Position numbers and translations under genes: made by a program
Notes under the pieces: model-generated
Database searches by the model: none
Told to the model about the DNA's origin: nothing
Seen by the model: the letters and a program-made list of their open reading frames with translations, nothing else
NCBI GenBank assembly: GCA_015056415.1
Contig: SVGJ01000002.1
Location: 1-34,760 of the forward strand
Reading direction: 5' to 3'
DNA: 34,760 nucleotides
Source: Clostridiales bacterium
GTDB taxonomy: Bacteria > Bacillota > Clostridia > Christensenellales > Aristaeellaceae
In this document: one piece after another, positions 1-9,380 of the stretch
Numbering within the stretch: the stretch's first letter is position 1
Layout: each line of letters opens with the position of its first letter

Positions 1-2
1 AC

Positions 3-116
3 CTGGGCGAGCGGCTGGAAGCCAAGGAGCGCCGCCGCAAACGCCTGCAGAAGCTGACAGCTCCCTTCCGCAAGGAGAAGCCAGAGATTACCTCCGTGCA
101 GCGGTCGGCACCCTGA
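3..116 (+). CDS. C-terminal tail of an unidentified protein (cut by window edge)
   Basis: An open frame enters from the left edge and stops at a TGA at 114-116. The 37 visible residues are very basic and charged, with an ERRRKR cluster followed by KLTAPFRKEK. Nothing in them identifies a family. The length and codon pattern fit the end of a real gene rather than chance, and the next gene follows on the same strand about 90 bases later. A DNA-binding or mobilization protein tail is possible but not shown. Confidence 0.4.
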   Translation: MGERLEAKERRRKRLQKLTAPFRKEKPEITSVQRSAP

Positions 117-209
117 TTCATCCATCATCCCTCGGGGAACAAACTTTCCTGGGGGATATTTCTTTTCGATTTGGGCACAATGAATCTCAAAAAGAAGGGG
201 GCGTGTGCT

Positions 210-644
210 ATGATCGAACAGGATACCATCCGACTGCTCCGTGAATGTGACGCAGGCGTCAAGATGGGCGTGGAGTCCATCGAGGAGGTTGTGGACAGGA
301 TTGAGTCCAAGGAATTCCGGCAGGTACTGGTGGAAAGCCGTCACCAGCATGACGAGCTTGACCGGGAGATTCAGCAGCAGCTGGACCGCTACAAGGACGA
401 CGGCAAGGAACCCAATCCCATGGCCAAGGGTATGTCCTGGATGAAAACCAACGCCATGCTGATGATTGACAACAGCGACCAGACCATCGCCGATCTGATG
501 ACCGACGGCTGCAACATGGGCGTGAAGTCGCTGCACAAATACCTGAATGAATACAAGGCGGCGGACGAAAGTTCCAAGGAGATTGCGAAAAAACTGGTGA
601 ACCTGGAACAGAAGCTGGCGGTGGATATCCGCAGCTACCTGTGA
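210..644 (+). CDS. Small DUF2383/ferritin-like four-helix protein
   Basis: A 144-residue protein made almost entirely of charged amphipathic helices. Early residues read MIEQDTIRLLRECDAG and include the paired-helix pattern typical of DUF2383/ferritin-like small proteins; no signal peptide or membrane segment is seen. I chose the ATG at 210 because a GAAGGGGG ribosome site precedes it at good spacing; TTG at 171 and ATG at 180 are in frame but less well placed. Family members resemble ferritin-like bundles, but metal ligands cannot be confirmed by eye. It ends just before a strong intrinsic terminator, so it is the last gene of its unit. Function is unknown. Confidence 0.75.
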   Translation: MIEQDTIRLLRECDAGVKMGVESIEEVVDRIESKEFRQVLVESRHQHDELDREIQQQLDRYKDDGKEPNPMAKGMSWMKTNAMLMIDNSDQTIADLMTDGCNMGVKSLHKYLNEYKAADESSKEIAKKLVNLEQKLAVDIRSYL

Positions 645-649
645 CCATG

Positions 650-674
650 CGGCGGAAGAATCCGCCGTTTTTTT
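650..674 (+). terminator. Intrinsic terminator after the DUF2383-like gene
   Basis: CGGCGGA at 650-656 pairs with TCCGCCG at 661-667 across an AGAA loop, followed by a run of seven T. It lies six bases past the stop codon. Confidence 0.9.
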
Positions 675-690
675 GTGGGCGTTTTTCACG

Positions 691-742
691 GAAGGTGTGC
701 ATTGCGGCTCCGAGAAATGCACCTTGGGAGGTGCACTTTTTC
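691..742 (+). other. Two mutually exclusive hairpins in the 675-1147 gene-free stretch
   Basis: TGCACCT (718-724) pairs with AGGTGCA (729-735) and is followed by CTTTTTC, looking like a second terminator. The same AATGCACCTT strand (716-725) can instead pair with AAGGTGTGCATT (about 692-703). This is the geometry of an attenuator, but no gene directly follows. A degenerate AATGCACCTT copy recurs near 828. The rest of 743-1147 holds short palindromes such as ATGGGTACCCAT (784-795) but no convincing gene. Confidence 0.35.
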
Positions 743-1147
743 ATACCACCTTTGACCCGACAAAATACTGGCAAGCAATGCATATGGGTACCCATCCTGC
801 TTTTTCGGTCCTTTTTGCCTGCGCACAATGCACCTTCGCTTGTTGGGGAATACCTCCCCCAAGCCCCCAAGAACGCACAGCAAGTGTGCAGCTACGCGAT
901 GGAACATCGCTTTATATTTTCCATTTGTAGATTCAAGCACGACGAAGTTCCGGCAAGGATAACGGATAATATGCGATCTTTTTCAAACCGTTATGGTATA
1001 TTATAGATAACATATTGTCTAATCAGACAATGCATAATCTTGCTGGCACGACTATAAGCAAACAATGTAATCCGACCTTTGAGTATGAATTACAAAAAAC
1101 TCAGGAGCGTTTTTCCTTGACAATAAATTGAACATCTCAAATAAATC

Positions 1148-1176
1148 TTGCAGTTTGAAATGCTCTGTGCTATACT
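1148..1176 (+). promoter_or_regulatory. Sigma-A-type promoter of the restriction-modification island
   Basis: TTGCAG at 1148-1153 and TATACT at 1171-1176 are separated by 17 bases. It lies about 50 bases before the XRE gene and is the best promoter for the whole RM island. Confidence 0.7.
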
Positions 1177-1225
1177 TGTTTTATCGTTGGATGATTCTGC
1201 ACACAAACGGAAAGAAGGGCTGTAC

Positions 1226-1435
1226 ATGGCTGTCAGCTATAATAAATTGTGGAAGTTGCTAATCGACAAAAGCATGACCAAGACGCAACTGATCAAAGAG
1301 GCAAAGATCAGCACAAACGCTATGGCAAAGTTGGGAAAAAACCAAGACGTTCGTGTTGAGGTGTTGGTGAAGATTTGTCATGCACTGAATTGTTCCATGG
1401 ATGATATTATGGAAATCATTCCTGCTGACAACTAA
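1226..1435 (+). CDS. XRE/Cro-type HTH regulator of the RM island
   Basis: A 69-residue single-domain protein consisting of a Cro/C1-type helix-turn-helix. The pattern MTKTQLIKEAKISTNAMAKLGK, with the following VLVKICHALNCSMDDIMEI, matches the short XRE proteins common in Firmicutes. The ATG at 1226 is preceded by AGAAGGG; the longer frame from 1148 would begin inside the promoter and is rejected. It sits 18 bases upstream of hsdR and probably co-transcribes with it. By analogy with controller proteins of RM systems it may tune or autorepress the island. That role is inference from position, and no operator was identified. Confidence 0.85.
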   Translation: MAVSYNKLWKLLIDKSMTKTQLIKEAKISTNAMAKLGKNQDVRVEVLVKICHALNCSMDDIMEIIPADN

Positions 1436-1453
1436 AGAAAGGAGGACGCCAGG

Positions 1454-3784
1454 ATGAGTATGATTCTACCCAAGAACGCAATGACTGAGGAAGACATCAA
1501 GCTGCAATTCATCACGCCTGCGCTGACCTCCAAATGGCCGATGGGCAAGATCACCATGGAAACGCAGATCACGGATGGTAAGATTAACCTGAAGGGTAAC
1601 TTTGTTTTCCGTGAAAAGCCCAAGCGTGCAGATTACATTCTTTATCTGAACGCCAACAACCCCATTGCCGTTGTCGAGGCAAAGGATAACAAGCACAGTA
1701 TCTCCCATGGCCTGCAGCAAGCCATGGCTTATGCACAGATGCTGGATATTCCTTTCGCCTTCAGTTCCAATGGCGATGGCTTTGCTGAGCATGACTTTCT
1801 TACTGGAACGGAACGGCAATTCGGGCTGGATGAGTTTCCCACCGAAGACGAATTGGTTGCCCGATATAAGGCAGAGTCCGCGCTTACGCCGGAACAGCAG
1901 ACCATTATTGATCAACCTTATTACAGCAGTCAAACCACTTATTCTCCTCGCTATTATCAGCGCATTGCTGTCAACCGCACACTGGATGCCATTGCCAAGG
2001 GACAGGATCGTTTGCTTCTTGTGATGGCTACCGGCACAGGCAAGACCTATACTGCTTTCCAGATCGTGTACCGTTTGCTGCAAAGCGGCTTGAAGAGGAA
2101 GATCCTTTATCTGGCTGATCGCAACATTCTTGTAGATCAATCAATTCAGCAGGACTTCGCACCGCTGGAGAAGGTGACGCACAAGATCAGCGTTGCCAAG
2201 GATGACAAAAGCACCATCACTTCTCATCAGGTGTATTTCTCCCTGTATCAGCAATTGGTGGGTGATGATGATCAGGAACATTTCAGCGAATTGTTCTCTC
2301 CTGATTTCTTTGACCTGATTATCGTGGACGAGTGTCATCGCGGTTCTGCTAAAGAAGAAAGTCGGTGGCGTCGTATTCTGGAGTACTTTTCCTCCGCCAC
2401 GCAGATCGGCATGACCGCCACACCCAAGGAGACCAAGTACATTTCCAATCTGAGTTACTTTGGAGAACCTGTTTACACCTACAGCCTGAAGGAAGGTATT
2501 GAGGATGGCTTCCTTGCGCCTTTCAAGGTCATCAATATCATCACCGATATTGGCGATGGCTGGCGTCCGCGCAAAGGACAGCGGGATATCTACGGTAACA
2601 TCATTAAGGATCGCATCTATACCAACAGCGACTATGACTATAACATCATCATTGAGGATCGTATTCAACAGGTAGCAGCAGAGATCACCCGCTATCTGAA
2701 AAGTACGGATCGCATGTCCAAGACGATTGTGTTTTGTGCCACCGAGGATGCAGCAGAACGGATGCGGCAGGCACTTGTCAATCTGAACTCCGACATGGTC
2801 AAGGAGAATCCCGACTATGTGCTGCGCATTACCGGCAGCGATGATTACGGCAAGAGCAAACTGAAGTATTTCATCTCCACCAGCAAGGAAGGCCCCGTCA
2901 TTGCCACAACATCCAAGCTGCTGTCTACTGGTGCCGATTGCAAAATGACCAAGCTGATTGTGCTGGACGAAATGATCGGCTCTATGACGGAATTCAAGCA
3001 GATCATCGGTCGCGGCACTCGTCTGCGTGAGAAAGAAGGCAAAACACATTTCGTGGTCATGGACTTCCGTGGTGTGACACGTCTGTTTGCTGACCCCGAT
3101 TGGGATGGCCCCATTGAGATTGATCCCGGATTTACTCCCGGCGGCAAGAAACCGCCGGAAGGTGATGATCCAGGCGGAGAAGGTTTGGTTGATCCACCAC
3201 CGTCCAAAGGCCCCAAGCCCATTGTTGCACGGGATGGCTGCCAGGTGCAGATCATTCACAAGACGGTCGCCATCTATGATGCCAATGGCAAGTTGCTCCG
3301 CCAGGAGAGCATTGTGGATTACACCAAGGAGAATATTCTGGGCGAATACGCTTCTCTGGACAATTTCATTCAGCAGTGGACTGCAGAAGAAAAGAAAGAA
3401 AAAATCCGCGAGCTATTGTTGGAACGCGGCATTGATTTGGAGCCCATGAAAACCGATCAGGGCATGAGCGATGTGGATGACTTCGACTTCATCTGCCATG
3501 TGGCTTTCGACCGCAAGCCACTAACCCGCAGGGAACGTGCCAACAATGTCAAGAAGCGCGACTTTCTGAGCAAGTACAGCGGTGTCGCCCGCGAAGTGCT
3601 GGAAGCTTTGCTGGACAAATACATGAATGCCGGCATCTACGAAGTGGAGAAGACGGAGATCCTGCGGCTTGATCCTTTCGTCAGACTGGGCAAACCTGCG
3701 AAAATAGCCAGTTACTTCGGCGGCAAGGATGGCTATGTGCAGGCAGTCAGGGAGCTGGCTGCGGAACTCTACCGTGCGGTTTAA
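1454..3784 (+). CDS. hsdR: Type I restriction enzyme, R (motor/nuclease) subunit
   Basis: A 776-residue HsdR that cleaves DNA after ATP-driven translocation, working with the M and S subunits encoded downstream. Seen in order: an N-terminal PD-(D/E)xK-type nuclease region with Asp60 and Glu75-x-Lys77 (VVEAK); Walker A MATGTGKT near residues 191-198; the DECH box near 292; GMTATP near 319; and the helicase arginine motif QIIGRGTRLR near 516-525. An EcoEI-type C-terminal domain follows a proline/glycine-rich linker (PPEGDDPGGEG). Length fits the shorter EcoEI-like (type IB-like) R subunits. AAAGGAGG precedes the start. All catalytic motifs look intact. Confidence 0.95.
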   Translation: MSMILPKNAMTEEDIKLQFITPALTSKWPMGKITMETQITDGKINLKGNFVFREKPKRADYILYLNANNPIAVVEAKDNKHSISHGLQQAMAYAQMLDIPFAFSSNGDGFAEHDFLTGTERQFGLDEFPTEDELVARYKAESALTPEQQTIIDQPYYSSQTTYSPRYYQRIAVNRTLDAIAKGQDRLLLVMATGTGKTYTAFQIVYRLLQSGLKRKILYLADRNILVDQSIQQDFAPLEKVTHKISVAKDDKSTITSHQVYFSLYQQLVGDDDQEHFSELFSPDFFDLIIVDECHRGSAKEESRWRRILEYFSSATQIGMTATPKETKYISNLSYFGEPVYTYSLKEGIEDGFLAPFKVINIITDIGDGWRPRKGQRDIYGNIIKDRIYTNSDYDYNIIIEDRIQQVAAEITRYLKSTDRMSKTIVFCATEDAAERMRQALVNLNSDMVKENPDYVLRITGSDDYGKSKLKYFISTSKEGPVIATTSKLLSTGADCKMTKLIVLDEMIGSMTEFKQIIGRGTRLREKEGKTHFVVMDFRGVTRLFADPDWDGPIEIDPGFTPGGKKPPEGDDPGGEGLVDPPPSKGPKPIVARDGCQVQIIHKTVAIYDANGKLLRQESIVDYTKENILGEYASLDNFIQQWTAEEKKEKIRELLLERGIDLEPMKTDQGMSDVDDFDFICHVAFDRKPLTRRERANNVKKRDFLSKYSGVAREVLEALLDKYMNAGIYEVEKTEILRLDPFVRLGKPAKIASYFGGKDGYVQAVRELAAELYRAV

Positions 3785-3799
3785 TACGGAGGATGACAT

Positions 3800-6346
3800 A
3801 TGAAAGGTTCAGAAACGAGACTGCTGATGTATATGGATGGCTCACAGAAGCGTTTTGTGGTGCCTGTTTATCAGCGTAATTATGAATGGAAAAAGGAAAA
3901 CTGCGAGCAGCTCTTCAATGATCTGATTGATGTGGTGCGTACCGGCAGGAAGAGCCATTTCTTCGGCAGTCTGGTGTCCTCTTATCATCCCAACGGTCAT
4001 CATATTGAATATCTGGTCATTGATGGACAGCAGCGGCTCACAACCGTTTCTCTGCTCTTGCTTGCGATGTATAACCTTCTGCAGCAAGGCAAGGTTGCAT
4101 CGCAGACCAGTTATCTGGCGCAGCAAATTCTTGAAAATTTCCTGATTGACAAGTATCAGCCCAAGGAGAAGCGCATCAAGCTGAAGCCGGTCAAAGATGA
4201 CCGTGCGGCGTTTGATCGGCTCTTTGATGTACCGGAAGAACACCTGCGCAAATCCAACCTGACTGCCAACTATGATTATTTCTACAACCGCATCCAAAAG
4301 GAAGAGATCACTGTTGACGAACTTTATGATGCTCTCTTCTCCCTGGAAGTGATCAACATTGAGCTGACATCTGAGGATAACCCGCAGCGCATCTTTGAAA
4401 GCCTGAACTCCACCGGCGTTGCCCTGAGTGAAGGCGACAAGATCCGAAACTTTATTCTGATGGGGCTGACTTCCAATCAGCAGGAAGAATACTATGAAAA
4501 GTACTGGAACCGCATTGAGATCCTGACTGATTATAATGTCAGTATTTTCGTGCGTGATTACCTGAGCATTAAGCAGCAGTTGATCCCCGCGATGGACAAG
4601 GTCTACACCACTTTCAAGGCTTATGTGCAGGAACGGGGCCTGGAAACCGAGTCGTTGCTACAGGAACTGCTTGCCTATGCCAAGCGGTATGAGATTCTTC
4701 TGAAGGGCAAGACGCCGGATAAGCAGTTGAATGCTTGCATCTATCGGCTGAATCGACTGGAAACCACCGTTACACGTCCCTTCTTCCTGGAAGTGCTGCG
4801 TCTGCAGAGTGAAGGAAAGCTCTCCTGGCAAGAAGTGCGTGAAGTCTTCCTGTATACGGAAAACTACCTGTTCCGCCGCACAATGTGCGAAATGCCTACC
4901 AATGCTTTGAATAAACTATTCCTCATGCTTCACAGAGAGATCATCCGTTTTGAGGGCAATGATGAGAATTATGTGGAGAAATTCAAGTATGCCTTGTTAA
5001 ACAAGGGTGACCGTGTACGTTTCCCCAGCGATGCTGAGTTCATCGGAGCTTTGTATGACCGTCCGGTTTATAAGATGAACAGCAAAAACAAGATCTACAT
5101 CTTCGAACGGTTGGAGAACCATGGCACTGTCGAGGATAAGGATATTTACCACCATGTAGACGAAGGTGTTTATTCTATCGAACACATTATGCCGCAGCAT
5201 CTGACACCTGCATGGATCAAGACGCTTGGCGAAGAATATGAGCGTGTTCACGATATGTGGCTGCACCGTTTGGCCAACCTGACGCTGACTGGCTACAATT
5301 CCAAGTACAGCAATAGTACTTTTGCCGAAAAGCGCGATATGCCCAATGGCTTCGCCGATAGCGGACTCCGCCTGAACGCTTGGATTGCTCAACAGAGCAA
5401 GTGGACAGAGGATGAACTTGAATCTCGCAACAAACTGCTGATCGACCGTGCTTTGCTTATTTGGGGCAGGCCGGAAACCTCCTTTGTTTCTGCCGAGAAG
5501 CATATGGACTCCTGCTCCTTGGATGATGACAGCGTTGAGCTCCGCGGGCGTAATATTGCCCGCTTCAGTTACAAGAATACAGAACAGCCTGTGTCGAGCT
5601 GGAGCAACATGATGGAACAGTTGCTGAAAATTCTGCATACGGAAGATGCTTCTGTTCTGACCAAGCTGGCATATGATCACGATCCTGACAATGAGCTGAG
5701 CGTCTATGTCAGCAACAATCCCAAGGATTTGCGCAACACGCTTGAAATCGACAATGGCCTCTTTGTTGAACGTAACACCAGCACCAATGTGAAGATTTCC
5801 ATGCTGCGCAAATTCTTCAAGGCCTATGGTGCTAATCCCGAAGACCTTGTTTTCTTCCTGAAGGATGGCACAGAGGACGAGCAAGAGGATGAAACAGGCA
5901 CTCGTTATGAGCTGCGCCGCCGCTACTGGGCTTTTGCATTGCCGCTAATTCGGCAGGCACATGGCGAAGGTAAGTCTTTCAGCAACAGTACCAGTACAAA
6001 AGAAAACTGGCTGAGCGGTTGGTTTGGCATTAGCGGCTTTTCGCTGATGTGTGTGTCAAATTATAACGAAGCACGTGTGGAGCTTTATCTCGGCAAAAGT
6101 GATAAAGATGGCAACAAAGAAGCCTACGATTACTTGTTTACAAAGAAATCAGCTATTGAAGCAGCACTCGGCACAGAACTGGGATGGCGACGCAATGACG
6201 ATGGCAAGTCCTCTCAGGTTATTGTGAAACTTCCTGGCGTTAGCATTGAGAATGAAACAGATTGGACGCAGATGGCCAAGTTCCACGCCGAATGGAGCAA
6301 GAAGTTCTACGATGTATTCGTGCCCTATCTGAAAGAAAAGTACTAA
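3800..6346 (+). CDS. DUF262/DUF1524/DUF4268 protein, GmrSD-like (type IV restriction-like)
   Basis: An 848-residue protein starting 16 bases after hsdR. The N-terminal DUF262 domain carries VIDGQQRLTT near residues 73-82, the nucleotide-sensing/hydrolysing motif of GmrS-type and BrxU-type proteins. The middle DUF1524 region has EHIMPQ near residue 460 and NLTLTGYNSKYSN near 493-505, the HNH-type nuclease pattern (His and Asn residues present). The C-terminal ~150 residues resemble DUF4268. Known GmrSD/BrxU proteins cleave phage DNA carrying modified cytosine. Here the gene sits between hsdR and hsdM, so it either adds a second defence layer or interacts with the RM complex; both are inference. 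No frameshift or missing motif is visible. Confidence 0.85.
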   Translation: MKGSETRLLMYMDGSQKRFVVPVYQRNYEWKKENCEQLFNDLIDVVRTGRKSHFFGSLVSSYHPNGHHIEYLVIDGQQRLTTVSLLLLAMYNLLQQGKVASQTSYLAQQILENFLIDKYQPKEKRIKLKPVKDDRAAFDRLFDVPEEHLRKSNLTANYDYFYNRIQKEEITVDELYDALFSLEVINIELTSEDNPQRIFESLNSTGVALSEGDKIRNFILMGLTSNQQEEYYEKYWNRIEILTDYNVSIFVRDYLSIKQQLIPAMDKVYTTFKAYVQERGLETESLLQELLAYAKRYEILLKGKTPDKQLNACIYRLNRLETTVTRPFFLEVLRLQSEGKLSWQEVREVFLYTENYLFRRTMCEMPTNALNKLFLMLHREIIRFEGNDENYVEKFKYALLNKGDRVRFPSDAEFIGALYDRPVYKMNSKNKIYIFERLENHGTVEDKDIYHHVDEGVYSIEHIMPQHLTPAWIKTLGEEYERVHDMWLHRLANLTLTGYNSKYSNSTFAEKRDMPNGFADSGLRLNAWIAQQSKWTEDELESRNKLLIDRALLIWGRPETSFVSAEKHMDSCSLDDDSVELRGRNIARFSYKNTEQPVSSWSNMMEQLLKILHTEDASVLTKLAYDHDPDNELSVYVSNNPKDLRNTLEIDNGLFVERNTSTNVKISMLRKFFKAYGANPEDLVFFLKDGTEDEQEDETGTRYELRRRYWAFALPLIRQAHGEGKSFSNSTSTKENWLSGWFGISGFSLMCVSNYNEARVELYLGKSDKDGNKEAYDYLFTKKSAIEAALGTELGWRRNDDGKSSQVIVKLPGVSIENETDWTQMAKFHAEWSKKFYDVFVPYLKEKY

Positions 6347-6360
6347 GGCAGGTTATTGAT

Positions 6361-7881
6361 ATGAGCAACCTTTCTGGATTCGTCAAGCGGCTTCGTGACA
6401 TTATGCGCAACGACGCTGGCATCAACGGCGACGCGCAGCGCATTGAGCAGATCGCATGGATGCTGTTTCTTAAGGTATACGATGCCAAGGAACAGGATTG
6501 GGATATGGATGAAGATGAGTATGTCTCCATCATCCCGGAGGAATGCCGCTGGGAGAACTGGGCACATGACGATAAATCCGGCAAAGCCATGACCGGCGAA
6601 GATCTGCTAAAATTCGTCAACAACACGTTATTTCCGGTTCTAAAAGGTAATGACATCAAGGATGGAAATGGCAAGGTATTGATCCCTGGTGTTAAAGTTG
6701 ATGCAACCACGCCCATCAAGAAGGCTATTGTGCAGACTACCTTCGCCGATGCCAACAACTACATGAAGGACGGCGTACTGCTGCGTCAGGTCATCAACGT
6801 GATAGATGACATTGACTTCGGCGATTATGAGGAGAGCCATGCCTTCGGCGAGATCTACGAAACCATCCTGAAGGAGCTGCAGAGCGCCGGTTCTGCCGGT
6901 GAATTCTATACGCCCCGTGCTGTCACCGACTTCATGGCGCAGATGATCCGCCCCAAGATCGGTGAAGAAATGGCCGACTTTGCCTGCGGTACAGGCGGCT
7001 TTATTACCAGTTGGTTGAAGGAGCTGCAGAAGCAGATCAAAAGCACTGCCGACGCAGCCAAGTATGGTAACTCCATCTACGGCATTGAAAAGAAGCAGTT
7101 CCCGTATATGCTGTGCATCACCAACCTGCTGCTGCACGGGCTGGATATCCCCCGTGTGTATCATGATAACACCCTGCTGCGGGATGTGTTGGACTACACG
7201 GAGGACGATCAGTTTGACGTCATCCTGATGAACCCGCCCTACGGCGGCAGCGAGAAGGCCGACGTAAAGAATCACTTCCCTGGCGATCTGGCCAGCAGCG
7301 AAACGGCGGATCTGTTCATGGCTGTGATCATGTACCGGCTGAAGCAGAATGGCCGAGCGGCGGTCATCCTGCCCGACGGTTTCCTGTTCGGCACGGACAA
7401 TGCCAAGGTGAATCTGAAGAAGAAGCTGCTGAACGAGTTCAACCTGCACACCATCGTGCGTATGCCGGGCAGCGTCTTTTCGCCGTACACGTCCATCACC
7501 ACCAACATCCTCTTCTTCGACCGCACCGGCCCCACCAAGGAGACTTGGTTCTACCGGCTGGATATGCCGGAAGGCTACAAGCATTTCTCCAAGACCAAGC
7601 CCATGAAGCTGGAGCACTTCGATCCCGTGGTGGCATGGTGGAACGACCGTCAGGAGATCACCGTGGATGGCTTCGACAAGGCGAAGAAGTTTACCGCTCA
7701 GCAGCTGGCCGAGGAGCTGGGCTACAACCTGGATCAGTGCGGCTATCCGCATATCGAGGAGGAGATTCTGGCCCCCATGGATCTGATCCGCCGCTATCAG
7801 GAGGAGCGTGCCTCACTGAATGCCGAGATTGACCGCGTGCTGACGGACATCACGGCGCTGCTTGGGGGTGTGCAGGAATGA
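6361..7881 (+). CDS. hsdM: Type I restriction-modification system, N6-adenine methyltransferase subunit
   Basis: A 506-residue HsdM. The N-terminal helical domain (SGFVKRLRDIMRNDAG...) contacts HsdS. The pre-catalytic block GEFYTPRAVTDFMAQM lies near 179-194, the SAM-binding motif I ADFACGTGG near 205-213 and the catalytic NPPYGG near 290-295. These are the expected motifs for N6-adenine methylation. The start is the ATG at 6361, since upstream in-frame codons overlap the previous gene. The stop overlaps the hsdS start (ATGA), so M and S are translationally coupled. Together with HsdS it forms the methylase that protects host DNA. Confidence 0.95.
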   Translation: MSNLSGFVKRLRDIMRNDAGINGDAQRIEQIAWMLFLKVYDAKEQDWDMDEDEYVSIIPEECRWENWAHDDKSGKAMTGEDLLKFVNNTLFPVLKGNDIKDGNGKVLIPGVKVDATTPIKKAIVQTTFADANNYMKDGVLLRQVINVIDDIDFGDYEESHAFGEIYETILKELQSAGSAGEFYTPRAVTDFMAQMIRPKIGEEMADFACGTGGFITSWLKELQKQIKSTADAAKYGNSIYGIEKKQFPYMLCITNLLLHGLDIPRVYHDNTLLRDVLDYTEDDQFDVILMNPPYGGSEKADVKNHFPGDLASSETADLFMAVIMYRLKQNGRAAVILPDGFLFGTDNAKVNLKKKLLNEFNLHTIVRMPGSVFSPYTSITTNILFFDRTGPTKETWFYRLDMPEGYKHFSKTKPMKLEHFDPVVAWWNDRQEITVDGFDKAKKFTAQQLAEELGYNLDQCGYPHIEEEILAPMDLIRRYQEERASLNAEIDRVLTDITALLGGVQE

Positions 7882-9311
7882 CGCCGCAGGAGTTGAAGGC
7901 AAGCATTCTGCAACTGGCCATACAGGGCAAGTTGGTGGAGCAGAGGACAGAGGAAGGTACAGCAGAGGATCTGTACCAGCAGATTCAGGCAGAGAAGCAG
8001 CGACTGATTAAGGCGGGAACTATCAAAAAGGAGAAGTCGATGTCCGAGATCACAGAGGATGAGATTCTGTTTGATATCCCCTGTAGTTGGATGTGGGTGC
8101 GCCTTGGCACCACTATTACTCTCTTGTCTGGTTCTGACTTAACACCTGACAAATACAATGCCGAGCATAAGGGCATTCCATATATTACGGGCGCAAGCAA
8201 CATCGAAACTGCCGGCCTTATAATCAACCGCTGGACCGAGTATGCAAATAATATTGCAAGAAACGGTGATTTGCTCTTGACTTGCAAGGGCACTGTTGGC
8301 AAAACAGTTATTTTGGAAGAAAAGCAGGTTCACATAGCACGTCAGATAATGGCGATCACGCCAGTACTTATGGATGTGGAGTTTCTTCAAATTTTCATCG
8401 AAAGTCAAGTCGATGCTTTGAAGAAGAAAGCCAAGAGTATGATTCCGGGCATCGAACGCGAGAATGTACTAAGGTTGCCTTTTCCCCTTCCCCCTCTCGC
8501 CGAGCAAAAGCGCATCGTCGCCAAGATCGAAGAGCTGCTGCCGTATATCGACCGCTACGAACAGGCATGGAGCCGTCTGGAAGACTTCAACCGACGGTTC
8601 CCTGTTGACATGCAGAAATCCATCCTGCAGATGGCCATTCAGGGTAAGCTGGTAGAGCAGCGCCCCGAGGAAGGCACCGGCGAAGAACTCTATCAGCAGA
8701 TTCAGCAGGAGAAGCAGCGGCTCATCAAGGCTGGCACCATCAAGAAGGAAAAACCCCTGCCGGAGATCACGGAGGATGAGATTCCGTTTGATATCCCGGA
8801 GGCGTGGAAGTGGGTGCGGCTGCGCGACATTATTTCCGTTTTAGGCGATGGAATTCATGGCACTCCTCAATTTGATGAGACCGGTGAGTTCTTCTTCGTT
8901 AATGGCAATAACTTATCAAAAGGACGAATTGCTATCAAAGCGGATACAAAACGAGTTTCTGTTGCCGAATATGAAAAGCACAAGAAGCCATTAGACGACA
9001 ACACCATCTTGATTTCGATAAATGGCACGATTGGCAATTATGCTTTCTACAATGGCGAGCCAATCATTCTTGGTAAAAGTGCTTGCTACTTCTCTGTCCT
9101 TACTGGGGTTGACAAGGATTTTATCCGTCATCTGCTTAACACCAAATACTTCATGGATTATGCTGTTAATGAAGCAACGCAAACAACAATAAAGAATGTA
9201 TCCCTTAAAGCTATGCGCATGCTTCCTGTTCCCCTCCCGCCCCTCGCCGAGCAAAAACGCATTGTCGCCAAGCTGGAAGAAATACTGCCGCTGTGTGATA
9301 GGTTGAAATAA
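7878..9311 (+). CDS. hsdS: Type I restriction-modification system, specificity subunit
   Basis: A 477-residue HsdS with the expected two half-repeats. Each half starts with a nearly identical conserved block (SILQLAIQGKLVEQR / SILQMAIQGKLVEQR, then QRLIKAGTIKKEK). Next comes a variable target recognition domain (about 75-205 and 313-455), and each half ends with PLPPLAEQKRIVAK. The two variable domains differ in sequence, so the target is presumably bipartite and asymmetric. The conserved blocks are also repeated at DNA level (around 7901-8060 versus 8619-8780), giving substrates for domain shuffling. A further copy of the final block lies 1.1 kb downstream, at 10390-10449. The start overlaps the hsdM stop by four bases. 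Confidence 0.95.
   Translation: MTPQELKASILQLAIQGKLVEQRTEEGTAEDLYQQIQAEKQRLIKAGTIKKEKSMSEITEDEILFDIPCSWMWVRLGTTITLLSGSDLTPDKYNAEHKGIPYITGASNIETAGLIINRWTEYANNIARNGDLLLTCKGTVGKTVILEEKQVHIARQIMAITPVLMDVEFLQIFIESQVDALKKKAKSMIPGIERENVLRLPFPLPPLAEQKRIVAKIEELLPYIDRYEQAWSRLEDFNRRFPVDMQKSILQMAIQGKLVEQRPEEGTGEELYQQIQQEKQRLIKAGTIKKEKPLPEITEDEIPFDIPEAWKWVRLRDIISVLGDGIHGTPQFDETGEFFFVNGNNLSKGRIAIKADTKRVSVAEYEKHKKPLDDNTILISINGTIGNYAFYNGEPIILGKSACYFSVLTGVDKDFIRHLLNTKYFMDYAVNEATQTTIKNVSLKAMRMLPVPLPPLAEQKRIVAKLEEILPLCDRLK
9255..9311 (+). repeat. hsdS 3'-end repeat, copy 1 (inside the intact gene)
   Basis: This segment encodes the hsdS C-terminal block KRIVAKLEEILPLCDRLK and is closely matched by 10393-10449, including the uninterrupted CTGGAAGAAATACTGCCGCT. 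Confidence 0.85.
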
Positions 9312-9380
9312 TCCCATTATCTCGCATTACATACGCGACGAAAGAAAGGATGAGTTCAGATAAGCAAATCCAAAAACGAC

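Noticed and set aside
2141-3259. Long minus-strand open frame opposite hsdR
   Set aside because: It mirrors a gene with all HsdR motifs; its protein has no family signature and no ribosome site.
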